Shown: positions 1 to 11,234 of the stretch, piece after piece
Numbering within the stretch: position 1 is the stretch's first letter
Layout: the number at the start of each line of letters is the position of its first letter
From: Ctena decussata
Lineage: Eukaryota > Mollusca > Bivalvia > Lucinida > Lucinidae
Length of the DNA: 64,000 nucleotides
NCBI GenBank assembly: GCA_963989385.1
Contig: OZ022501.1
Span: 89,140,979 to 89,204,978 of the forward strand
Direction: 5' to 3'
Notes under the pieces: model-generated
Databases searched by the model: none
Told to the model about the DNA's origin: nothing
What the model saw: the letters and a program-made list of their open reading frames with translations, nothing else
Translations under genes and position numbers: made by a program

Positions 1-104
1 AAATGCAAGTGATGACTCTGATCAGTCTAGGCGGATGCCCAGGCTGATCTAAGTCTTCGCTGGGCGCACATGCCGCTTTGTTGGTTTTGTCGTGTCGCGG
101 CTCA
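1..104. mobile_element. Family A foldback element, right half
   Basis: Right half of the family A palindrome, cut by the window edge. It ends tcgtgtcgcggctca, the reverse complement of the left end TGAGCCGCGACACGA found in complete copies. Confidence 0.75.
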
Positions 105-370
105 CATGTCACGACTTAATATCACAATTGCAACATGTCCTACGTGTCCTTTAGTTTTTATATTATCCGATGAGTGGCCAGGAGATTTTCTTAAGATGGT
201 AGGTATTTTTATGTTTATTCGTCAGTATTGAAAAAAATGATATATAAATACAACGCATTAGGCGACATAATGACACTAGCGTTGCATGTAGAGAGCTAGT
301 ATCATGTTAAAGCCAAATTGAATATTCCAGTAGACAAAAGGTCGCAGTTTAAACCATTAACCTTCCCTCA

Positions 371-371
371 G

Positions 372-405
<34 letters not shown>

Positions 406-560
406 TGTTGCTTTACGTCCACGGTAAACAGATATGGTCATGTCGGGACAGTCAGTTAACCTAACCACACTATTCCTGGGCAGGCTTAGACCTCATAAGC
501 GGTTAACTAGTACTAAGTGCACATACTTTCGCCAGTAACTGACAACTGCCCTACCTTCCC
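371..560 (-). mobile_element. SINE fragment without its tRNA head
   Basis: The body (tacgtccacggtaaacag, then cctgggcaggcttagacctc and actttcgccagtaactgac) matches the complete SINE at 53745-54018. The tRNA-like part is missing, so this is a 5'-truncated copy on the minus strand. The 371-404 end is a (GATT)n microsatellite, which is the SINE tail. Confidence 0.65.
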
Positions 561-641
561 CTCAAGATGAAATTATACACTGCAATGTGTAACTGTCTGC
601 CATGTTGTCACTGCCTTTACATTTTAAAGTGTTTATTTATG

Positions 642-1730
642 GAATGAATTTAATTTTTCTGAGGTTTATCGAAGTGTAAACTACATTGGGTCACGTGCAA
701 AGTGAATAAACCCCGAAGGGGTTCATGTAAACTTTGCTAGTGACCCAATGTAGTTTACACTTCGACAAATCTCAGAAAAATTAAGTTCATTGCTTATATA
801 TGCAGCGACACGAGAAAACCAACAATGTGGTCGTGCGCCCAGCGCAGACTCAGATCAGCCTGGGCATCCGCCCAGTCTGATTAGACTCTTTGCTAAGCGC
901 TTAAAGGATAGCTAAGGGTCTAAGCTACCTCCATGCGGACAGCGAAGACTGATCAGACTGGGCGGATGCCCAGGCTGATCTGAGTCTGCGCTGGTCGCAC
1001 AACCATATTGTTGGTTTTGTCGTGTCGCGGCTCATATTTACATTCATTTCAATCAAAACCTCGATGAAAAATCTTATATCAGCGCTAAAATAGAAACAGT
1101 AAAACACGTACACGCAGTTTTACTGCCAGCAGCGGAACAACGTCAATGACGTCATGGCGTCGCCGACATCCAATCAGACTGTAGAGTGTCATTGTTTATT
1201 TTGACGTCATTGACGCCGCGTGGCTCAATGTAATTATTGGAATGTAAACTACATTAGTTTCCAATGGTTTACTATAGGACGTTTCAGTAAATACACGAAG
1301 AATGTAAATATTTGTCAATATTTACATTCTCAGTGCACTTATTGAAAATCCCTATAGCAAACCATTAGAACGTAATGTAGTTTAGACTTCAATAACTACA
1401 TCGGTTCACGCGACATCACATCCCGTTTAGTGACGTCAAAATAAACCTTGATTCTCTACATCTGATTGGACGTAGGCGGCGTTATAATGTCGTTAACGCT
1501 GTTCCGCATTTAGTAGAAAAACTGCGTATAAATGTTTTTCTGCTTCAACTGTAGACCCTAACGCAAATTTGGTGTCAAGTAATAGATAGAAAAGAATGTA
1601 AATATAAGCAATGAACTTAATTTTTCTGGTGTTTATCGAAGTATAAACTACATTGGTGTTCACTTACTTTGCACGCGACCCAATGTAGTTTATACTTCGA
1701 TAAACGTCAGAAAAATGAAATTCATTCCTT
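642..1730. mobile_element. Family B long foldback element with a nested family A copy
   Basis: Both ends carry GAATGAATTTAATTTTTCTG-like sequence in opposite orientation, each followed by a smaller hairpin built on tgtaaactacattgg. Inside, a near-symmetric centre around 1325 includes gaatgtaaatatttg and its complement, with tgacgtca motifs on both arms. A family A copy (801-1034) interrupts the left arm only. A partial copy lies at 13160-13625. No coding capacity seen. Confidence 0.7.
801..1034. mobile_element. Family A foldback element
   Basis: Long inverted repeat with an asymmetric centre (gctaagggtctaagctacc) and ends gcgacacgagaaaacc / gtcgtgtcgcggctca. Open frames across it (for example reading Q-R-R-L-R-S-A-W-A-S-A-Q) are products of the repeat and not genes. 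Confidence 0.8.
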
Positions 1731-1779
1731 AAATACTAAGGTACAAGTGAACGAAATTTCTTGAAACTGAATTAATTTC

Positions 1780-2420
1780 AACAAAGTTACGGCCTGTTCA
1801 GCTTTATCATTTTGGGCAACTTTTTTTACACTAAAAATTATCGAGTTCGTGTAATCAACTCCTTATTGCAGTATTCAGTGAGTTCTTATCAAACCTTGTG
1901 CTCATGTTGAAAGCATAATGAAAATTTGCATCTGGCATTAACTTCAGATATAATATATTTTGACAGAATTACGACCTTTTGAACTTAGTCACTGTGTGCA
2001 GTTTCTCTGTGTCATAGTGAATTGAGTTTGTGAAATCAACTCTTCCCATACTTTCTGGACTTTGGCAAACTTTGGATATACTGAAGGTGTGCATCAGGAT
2101 TTTAATAGAGTTACATTTAATTTTGACATAATATTAGCGTTCTGAGCTTGGTCATTTAGGGCAGCTTTTTGTTCTAGAGGGTACTCAGTAAACCTTTACC
2201 ACACTGATGTTTGGGATATAATGAAACTATGCATTTGGCTTTTAATGTAGATAAAAATGATTTTGAGAGATTTACGGTCATTTGAACTTAGTCATTATTG
2301 GAAACCTTTATGCATATTTAGGTGTGGATCTTGTGAATACATCTCCTTTCACACATTCAGAAGATTTGAAGTGATTTTTTGACAGTTGCATATGCATTAT
2401 GGACAAAATGTAAATATGCA
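1780..2420 (-). repeat. Old tandem array of about 160-180 bp units
   Basis: Four diverged units begin near 1789, 1968, 2129 and 2275, each with ttacggcc-like sequence, then ttgaacttagtca and gggcaac. Read on the minus strand this is the unit of the array at 24184-25725 (gactaagttcaaaaggccgtaa). No gene seen. Confidence 0.6.
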
Positions 2421-2800
2421 TGTGACTTAATAGTGTTTATTGATAATAGATAATATAGTTATGTACACAGCCCTTTAACAAGCACCGCAAGAGGGCATCA
2501 TACGAGCATTACAGACGCAATGTCTAGGGTTTTGTTCTTCTCATTTTCTTTTCGGTAATTGGTTATGATAAATAAACAGTAATGGTCGAAAGGCAACTTT
2601 TTTCTCAATAGAAAGGCGGAAAGTCCAAGGTCGAAACATAAATAGCTATGCAAATGAAAGTGCATTGCGCAATATGTCTCAATTTCATGAAATGTAATAT
2701 AATACATTTTTTTTGAATTAGGAATAAACTAGTGTTAAAATTGCGCTCTGAGTTTAAAAGAAATAACGGATGTTATATTTATATCTACAATTCCTTCTTT

Positions 2801-3041
2801 GCCCCGAGGTTATAAAGCTATTTTCGTGCTCAGCTCAGCTGAGCATGAAATTTTCTCTGCTGATAAATATGAAAATCCCAACTAATGTTGGCATTTTCAT
2901 AATCATAAGGAGAGAAAATTTCATACTCAGCTAAACTGAGCAAGAAAGTAACTGTACTTATCAGTAATTTGCTATTTATTAGCAGATAAAATTTCATGCT
3001 CAGCTGAGTTGAGAATGAAAAAAGTTTTATAACCTCGGGGC
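2801..3041. mobile_element. Family C foldback element
   Basis: Ends gccccgaggttataaagct / agttttataacctcggggc. Subterminal gctcagctgagcatgaaa repeats lie on both sides, and there is an internal hairpin on caactaatgttgg. A second copy in inverted orientation lies at 3990-4222. Confidence 0.75.
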
Positions 3042-3197
3042 TTTGTTCTTTATGTTAACTGCAAAAATGCATTCTTACATTATCAATAAAACTTTTTCCG
3101 TATCATGAAAGGTTATGTAGGTTATCGGGCACTGTATCTATTCAATAATTTCCTTCCGAAACAATCTCAAAGATTCATAGCTGAATTACACAACATA

Positions 3198-3421
3198 TGA
3201 GCCGCGACGCGAGAAAACCAACAAAGTGGTTGTCGGCCCAGCGCAGACTCAGATCAGCCTGGACATCCGCCTAATCTGCTCAGACTTTAAGGGTAGCTAA
3301 GGGTCTAAGCTACGTCCATGCGGACAGCGAAGACTCTGATCAGACTGGGCGGATGCCCAGGCTGATCCGAGTCTGCGCTTGGCGCACAACTCCTTTGTTC
3401 GTTTTCTCATGTTGCGGCTCA
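3198..3421. mobile_element. Family A foldback element
   Basis: Ends tgagccgcgacgcgag / cttgttgcggctca-like. The palindromic arms share gcagactcagatcagcctgg and its complement. Confidence 0.8.
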
Positions 3422-3456
3422 TATTTTCAGTAATTTTGGAAGGGTAAACTCATATT

Positions 3457-3694
3457 TGAACCGTGACACGAGAAAACCAACAATGTGGTTGTGCGCCAAG
3501 GGTAGATTCAGATCAGCCTGGGCATCCGTCCGGTTTGACCAGACTCTTTGTTAAGTGCTCAAAGGGTAGCTAGGGATCTTAGCTACCTCCATGCGGACAG
3601 CGAACACTCTGATCAGACTGGGCGGGAGCCCAGGCTGATCTGAGTCTGCGCTGGGCGCACAACCACATTGTTGGTTTTGTCGTGTCGCGGCTCA
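3457..3694. mobile_element. Family A foldback element
   Basis: Diverged left end (tgaaccgtgacacgag) and intact right end (gtgtcgcggctca). It lies 145 bp upstream of gene 1 exon 2. Confidence 0.8.
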
Positions 3695-3839
3695 TTTATG
3701 GTAAGGTACAGAATGAAGTCGCTAATGTTCCAACGTTGTGTTCCTATAGTACTAAAAAAGCAAATAAACTCACCGAAACTTTATATTCAACAGCTAAGTT
3801 TTATTCAAGGCATTTATAAAACTTGCTTTTCTTCTGTAG

Positions 3840-3963
3840 AGCAAGATAGTTATATGTATCTCCGTTGGTTGTGTCGCTATGGTTGCTTTGCTGTGTGTTC
3901 CACAAGCTGCAAAGAGCCAAGAGTTAGAAACAAATCCGAATGGACCCACGCGTCATATTCCAG
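3840..3963 (+). CDS. Gene 1 exon 2 (signal segment)
   Basis: The exon follows a pyrimidine-rich acceptor ending in ctgtag and starts AGCAAG, exactly as in gene 2, then reads I-V-I-C-I-S-V-G-C-V-A-M-V-A-L-L-C-V-P-Q. It ends in phase 1 at a strong donor (gtaagcc). The gene 2 ATG is replaced here by ATA at 3846-3848. The next in-frame ATG is at 3879 and would leave a shorter, weaker signal peptide. A different frame across this region is also open but has no counterpart in gene 2. Confidence 0.65.
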
Positions 3964-6900
3964 GTAAGCCGGTTCATATTGAAAGCCTGGTCCCGAGGTT
4001 ATAAAACTTTTTTCATGCTCAACTCAGCTGAGCATGAACTTTTACCTGCTAATTAATAACAAATTACTGATAAGTAGAGTTGTTCTCTTGCTCAATTTAA
4101 CTGAGTACGATTTTTTTCTCTCGGATAAATATGAAAATGCCAACATTAGTTGGCATTTTCATATTTATCAGCAGAGAAAATTTCATGCTCAGCTGAGTTG
4201 AGCTTGAAAATATCCTCGGGGCCTGATCTAGTTTCAGCCCATTGAAGTCATAATTTGTAAAATTTAGAAAAAGTGAAAAGATAGGCAATTATCAGAAGTC
4301 ATCCAGTATTACTGTTTTTATTACTGCGGAACGCCTGGCCTAGCGGAAAAATATGTTCGCCTTTCACACAAGGTGTCTCTACATCCAGTCATATTTTCAT
4401 CTGGTTGTGATTGCAAAGTCCATCTTTCTACTCTTGAATAAACTGTCTTCCTTTACCACTTCCTTGTCTTTTTTTCTGTTTTTCTTCTATTCCTACCCTG
4501 TAAGATTCTCTTTGCTATGCAAAAAGCCCTTGAGATGGTGCCAAACGACCTTAGTTTACATACGACCTTAGTTTGATATACTTAATTTATCTATTCTGTT
4601 TGTGATCTGGTCAAATATTATTTTTCATGATCTTAGTCAAACATTTCTTCTGTGTCTGATCTATATTTTGTCAGTCAAATCTCCATTTATTGATTTATTT
4701 TATTTATTTATTTATTATTATAATTTTTTTGCAACTTGGTCGAATAGGATTATTTATTTGTTTGTGATTTTGTATTTACAAATAACTGATTCTGTTTGTG
4801 AATTTGTTCAAATCCATTCTGTTTACAATCTTGGTCATATATATATATATATATGAGCCGCGACATGACAAAACCAACAATGTGGTTGTGCGCCAGCGCA
4901 GACTCAGATCAGCCTGGGCATCCGCCCAGTCTGATCAGAGTCTTCGCTGTCCGCATGAAGGTAGCTTAGACTCTTAGCTACCCTTTAAGCGCTTAGTGAA
5001 GAGTCTGGTCGGACTGGACGGATGCCCAGGCTGATCTGAGTCTGCGCTGGGCGCAAAACCACATTGTTGGTTTTGTCGTGTCGCGGCTCATATGTCATAT
5101 ACGTGTCTGTTAGGAATTTTGGTCATGGTTTATGACGTTTTGTGATCTTTATCAAATATCTGCTCTATACTATCGACGTTCTAGATTAATACTCCTTATC
5201 AATGTGCTCTAGCTATTCATTTTTTTTTTGTTGTTGTTTTTGTAAGACCTCGACAATAGCCACCTTGCAAGACGGTTCTAGATTTTGACATGGTTTTGGA
5301 ACTTTTATTTAATTAAGACCTCTGTCAAACAGTATTTAATTCGATATCGAAATATCTCCCAGTGAAGGCAAGATGGAGCAGAGAGATAGGACAGATAAGA
5401 GAAAAATATCCAAACAGCCCAACTCGCACCTACTGCAAGAACAGTAGGCTCTTGCACTTCCTTAATCCAATAAAAGTAGGACGCAACTTGATGCGTGGAG
5501 GTGCATGTTATGGCTTCGTTCCCTTGAGCCTCCCGGGAAACAGTATGAGAATTGGACCGAAAAATCAGTTCTTCTTCCTCATCTTATCCTTCGTCTTTGC
5601 CACCCACTCCTCCTTCTCATAGAATGAGATACTTACATGTATAACACGAAATTAAATAACCTCAGAATAATTATTTGTTTGAGAAAATCTGAACTTTCTA
5701 CTTAGGGAATTTTAGTTTGTAATGAATTGACTGTACATTATATGACATGCACCGATTCCAATGACGCCATAGATGTGTTATAATAGCAACTAACACTTTA
5801 TATTGATGTCAAAGTTATGTCATTGAGACGTCATTCTGCCAAGGTACTGAGCACAATTGTTTGTTATACCATAGTTGGTATGGTAACAGATGCATGGCAT
5901 CATCTCACTTATTATTCGAGAGGAACATGACATACAGTATATGCCATGCTCCTCAAGAATTATAAGTGAGATGCTACCTGAACTTCATACAATCGAAAAA
6001 TGTAATTTTTTAAAACCTATAATTCGTTCTCAAGTATATGAATTTTCTGTTGTATATAGTTTTATATTTATCAGCTAGATAGAGTACAGTATGCTCTTCT
6101 GCGTTCCGCATCTATTCGCTTATAAGACTGATTTTCCCCTTCTAAAACCCTCCAAACATCTAGATCCGTCTTATAAGACGGATCTAATTTTTTGGTTGGT
6201 TTTGGATTTCATCTTTTAGCTGAATTTCACAATATAAGTTTACATATTTAGAGAAACATAGGACGGGGAAATATTCAAATATATACGGTTTGTTGAACTC
6301 TAACTGCCATTTCTATGAATTTTAAGGTTTCTCCACAGAACACAGGAGGAAGCGGTCAGCAAAATTGCTTACTTATTTAGGTAAGTTTACTCGCTCTGTT
6401 AACGTAAAGCTTCAATACTGTTATTCTTATATATATTAGGACAAACAGGTTTTAACAAACAGTGTAGACCCAGATCGGCAGTCTGATTAGTGTCTACACT
6501 GATTTTTGTTGGGGAGGGGGTGGGGCTAGGCGGCCCCAAGACCCCTGGCCTCTTATAGATGACTCGATTTTTTGTTTAATCTCTTTATTTCACTCTTTCT
6601 CGCAACAGTAAAACACAAGGGATAACAAGTTATGTTGTTTTTGCCTCAAATGAATGTTTAGATATACCCAAAACAACCTAATTTTTGCAATACATTTCTT
6701 ACATTTTCCCTATATTATTCCTACTTTTATAACTCTGAAGCTCCTACTTTTTTCTTACTTTCTGATATGAATGCACTGGAAATTTAAAGAGTAACAACAT
6801 TTCAGGAACTGACTGAATCAGATCCCAAACCCTATCCCCAACATCAAAGGGAAAGATTGACAAAGACATCCCAACAAACAATAAATTACAAGTGATAAGC

Positions 6901-9900
6901 CGAGTCAGCAGCTCTTTCCCAAATAGGTGGCAACTCAGCTATCTTTATTGAACTGAATAATTTAGACCAACAGAAGGGTTACAACAGACTAAGCAAATTA
7001 TACGAAAAACATTTAACAATTATTTTTACCTATTTTCTATTTTTATTATAGAAGGGTTAAAAGGAGAACACAATAAATTAAACAGCACCGAACATAAAAC
7101 AAATGCAACCGCAACGAAAGTACCGCCTTGGGACGGTCAGTAATAACTACTGGGGGGTTTAAACCGGTTTTACTGGGCCCAAACCTTCACCCTCACCCTC
7201 CGCCGCGGTGCACACAATTAGTTGGTAGTTCGGTTCGTATGGAGGTCCCCTAACTCATCAGAGAGTCATCACGGTCAACAATTAAAATCAAGGAAAGACC
7301 GCGATGAAGCAAGAATGAGGACTCGACAGCCAAAACGTGTTAAGACACCTGGAGATCCCTGGGGCGTCAGCAACACCACTGGAGCGCTGGAGCAAAAGAA
7401 GACCACCAGTTGAACCCCGGTGGGCCAAGAAACAGACAAACATCCGGCCCCAACCAACTAATATATAGCTTTATGAAGGGGCTATCATAGAGTCTGAACC
7501 CCGACCTACCGGCGTGCAATTAAAGAGGACAGCAAAGTTGTCAACCGTGATTGGGTTAACCACTAAGCATGCAGACTGTCGCATTACATCTATGTTATAG
7601 CCAATGCGTTTAAATCGTATGATAATTTTCTTAAATTGATCAGGAAATTCTGTTTTCCCTACGATTTTGCGTAATTTATATACTAAGTCACCATAAAATT
7701 CAGGTTCCGATAGGCCTTGTTGCAAAAGTGACCTTAACCCTGTATTATATTTAGAAATCAATTCAAAGTGTCTACGATAAAATTTAGAAAAAGCTTTCCG
7801 AAGTTTATGATACCGATACCCCTGCTGTAAAAGCTTGGCAGTCAAACTTTTATTACGAGCATTGAAATCAGCCAAATGACTAGACACCCTATCGAAGCGA
7901 ATAAGCTGAGAAATGTAAACACCATAAGAAGTGGTGCGGGGAACATCACCATCCCAAAAACGGAAAATTAACAAAGTCGAAATCAAAATCATCGCGTTTG
8001 TCATAAATTTTAGATGAAACAAATCCATCTAAAATTGATAAATGTAAATCCAAAAATGGGGCCTCGGTATCAGAAGTATTTGCTTTATTTAACTGCAGTT
8101 CAGCAGGATAAATTTGACTAACCATTCCTTCAAAATAAGGATTGTCAATATTTAAAAGGTCGTCCAAGTATCTAGACGTTGAGTTGAATGCTTCAATGAC
8201 ATGAGCTTGAGTATCATCAGAAAGAGACATAATAAAGTCTCTTTCATAGCAAAATAGAAACAAATCTGCTACAAGAGGAGCGCAGTTAGTACCCATCGGA
8301 ATTCCTATAATTTGTCTGTGTAACTTAGTACCGAATCTGATAAAAATGTTATCTAGAAGATATACTAAAGCATCACAAACATTTTGGCAAGACCACATTT
8401 TAAACCTTTTTTGGTCATCGGAAGTAAAAAAAAGCATGTTTATCATTGCAAGCAAGATAAAGAGCACCCTCTCTCTGAAAAGTAGTCTCAATTAAATTTA
8501 TTAGTTTCTTTTTTATTAAATTACGGGGCAAAGTTGTATAGAGTGTAGAAAAATCGTATGTAGACAAACCAGACGCGCGATATCCTCTAGACTTCAGTTT
8601 ATCAAGAACCTCGGTAGAATTTTTAATTGACCAAAACAAATTTTTTCCTGACCGTTCGTAAACTTTTTCACAGTACCTAATTACATGAATTTTGATAGCG
8701 GTAAGGCAATAAGTTAATAATTTGGGAAGTTCAGTAGTGGTACAAGCACTAGAATTAGCAATAAACCTGGCTTTATATGGTCGTTTATGAAGTTTAGGTA
8801 ACCAGTACATCGTAGGAAGCTTGTCCTGTCGTTCCTCTACATTTACAGAAAACTTGAGGGCTATATCATTACAGTGCCTAAAGACAACAGACTTTTCGTC
8901 TTCTGAAGTCTCTTCATAGGCCTTGGTGCCGCGCCAAGTTCTTGTTTCAATGTGTTAATATAGTGTAACCGTCAAACAACGACAACGTTATTTGCAGCCT
9001 TGTCTGCTGGAACCAGAACATACTTACTATGAAACTGCTGGATACCTAACTTCAGGTGACGGAATGTTGATTTAGGTTTAGGCGGTAAAAGATTTGTGTT
9101 TTGGGAATAGAATTTAATACGTTTATCCATTACATTAAAAATGTTCACCTTCCATTCCTTTTCCGGCATCAGACTCAACATGCTCCCGCTTGCACCATCG
9201 ATTACCAAAATCAGTTAAAGAACAGGCTATATCTTCCCTACATTTTATAAAATCAATACGGTTAGGAAATCTATATTTTGGTCCCTTCGAAATAATGTTA
9301 CGAATTCTTGAATCTGAAATAATATTAAGATTCCCTGTAATGACATGGCCAGCGGCAGGTTAGATAAATTTGGAGTCTATACAATCTCATGTATCGGGGG
9401 TATTTGTGTGAACATCAAGATCTGAGACCAGTTTATTAAAGTTAAATATAGTGTTTCTTATTGGTTTGTTATATTTATAACATATGATAGGTGGCTCCTT
9501 ATTCACAAAATAATCCGGGATCAATGCAGTTACAGACCGATCCTTAAAAATACTTTGTAGGTCAATAAAATCAATTCCTTTATTTATAAAAGGAATTTTG
9601 AGAAAATGTCTTTTATGGTTGATCTCAGATTCGATTAGTGGACGAAGAGCATGTTGAGTATAACATCTTGTCAGGAGTGCGGCCTCGTACAGTTGATGAC
9701 CTTTATCGTAGAACTTATTAGCCTCATTATCTAAAATGCATTTAACAGAAACCGGAAGAGAACATAAAAATGAGAGCATAGAATGTCGACCTTAGAAAGA
9801 GAGCATAAAATGAGAGCATAGAAAGCCTGCATCGAAAAAAAAGTGCTCAATTTAAATTTAATTACTGTAATCAATTTAGGTGCCCTAATAATTTGAATTG

Positions 9901-11198
9901 TCATGGCGATCCAATTGGAATTTTGAAAATTATTTGATAAATACAGTCAACTTTCAATATCTCAAAGTTGAAGTTCATCCTAAACTACTGCTATCTCAAA
10001 GTAAATTTTCAGGTCCCAGAAAAATTACTTTGAAATATCTGTAGTTTGAGATAACAGGAGATGAAAGGTGAAGAAAATAGTGAATGTGTTCAAACGATAT
10101 TCTTTGATAGGAGGTACTTTGATATATCAATATTTGAGATATCGAGAGTTGACTGTAATCAAAATAGTAAAAGAAACAGGAATTTGAAGATGTAAAGCAG
10201 AAGGCGGTTTATTCCAGCTTTTTTTTTGTTTTCCACTTTTTAAACTTGACACCCTGTAAGTTTCTGTATCGTCAAGGAATGTTTTCTATTATTAAATGTG
10301 GTTCAGCAAAGTCAAGCTGTTGCATGATAAATACAGTAGGTAATAGTTATACCATGGTTTGTCCGCCTGTACGAGGAGATAATCCACGAGCTTTAACTAT
10401 TTTATACCACCCTTATCAGTGTAGACCTTGCTCATAGCGTAATATTTCGTGTTTAAGTTGGCGTTTTCAGGTAAGGGTGGTATAAATCCTTTTTATACGT
10501 CGTGGGTTACTCCAGCACAGCGTTGTAAACATAATTGAGCCGCGAAACGAGAAAACCATCAAAGTGGTTGTGCGCCCAGCGCAGACTAATATAAGCCTGC
10601 TAGTCAGATCAGACTCTTTGCTTAGCGCTTAAATGGTAGCTAAGGGTCTTAGCTACATCCATGCGGACAGCGAATGCTCTAATCAGTTGCTACACTGGGC
10701 GCACAACCACTTTGTTGGTTTTCTCGTGTCGTGGCTCATATAGTGTAATTAAGGACTGCACTACAAGGGAATATTTTTTTTTGTGGTAAATACAAAAACC
10801 TGAATAAACCCATAAAAATTGATATATCTCCCTGAATGTCAGCAGACTTCTTATTTTTGTTGTTCTCTACAGTTAAGAATACATAAATTTAAATAAATAA
10901 CATCGTTATTGAAAATATAATTAGCTTTAAAGGCACTTCATTGCATTAAGAAGAGCGTCCTAGCAATAAATTTTTTCACCTCTTTCCTAAATTGTGAGGT
11001 AGAGCCGAAGAAAACAGTAGCTTTTTCTCAAAAGCTCGACCATGTATATGGTGCATGTACACTTTATGCATTCATCAAGTATAGGGTAGGCAAGTATACA
11101 TATATATCACATACAGTATAGGAACTACATTACTGTGACCAATACAAGTGTGAAAGGGAAATAGTTCAATCTTTTAAAATAGGCTACCCTGTGTTGTT

Positions 11199-11234
<36 letters not shown>

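Noticed and set aside
925..1113. Frames containing Q-R-R-L-R-S-A-W-A-S-A-Q (also at 21274, 52582, 62045, 62218)
   Set aside because: They lie in family A foldback arms; the same peptide comes from every copy because of the repeat.
3668..3967. 99-aa frame overlapping gene 1 exon 2
   Set aside because: A different frame from the one conserved with gene 2; it begins in the foldback end and runs over the splice acceptor.
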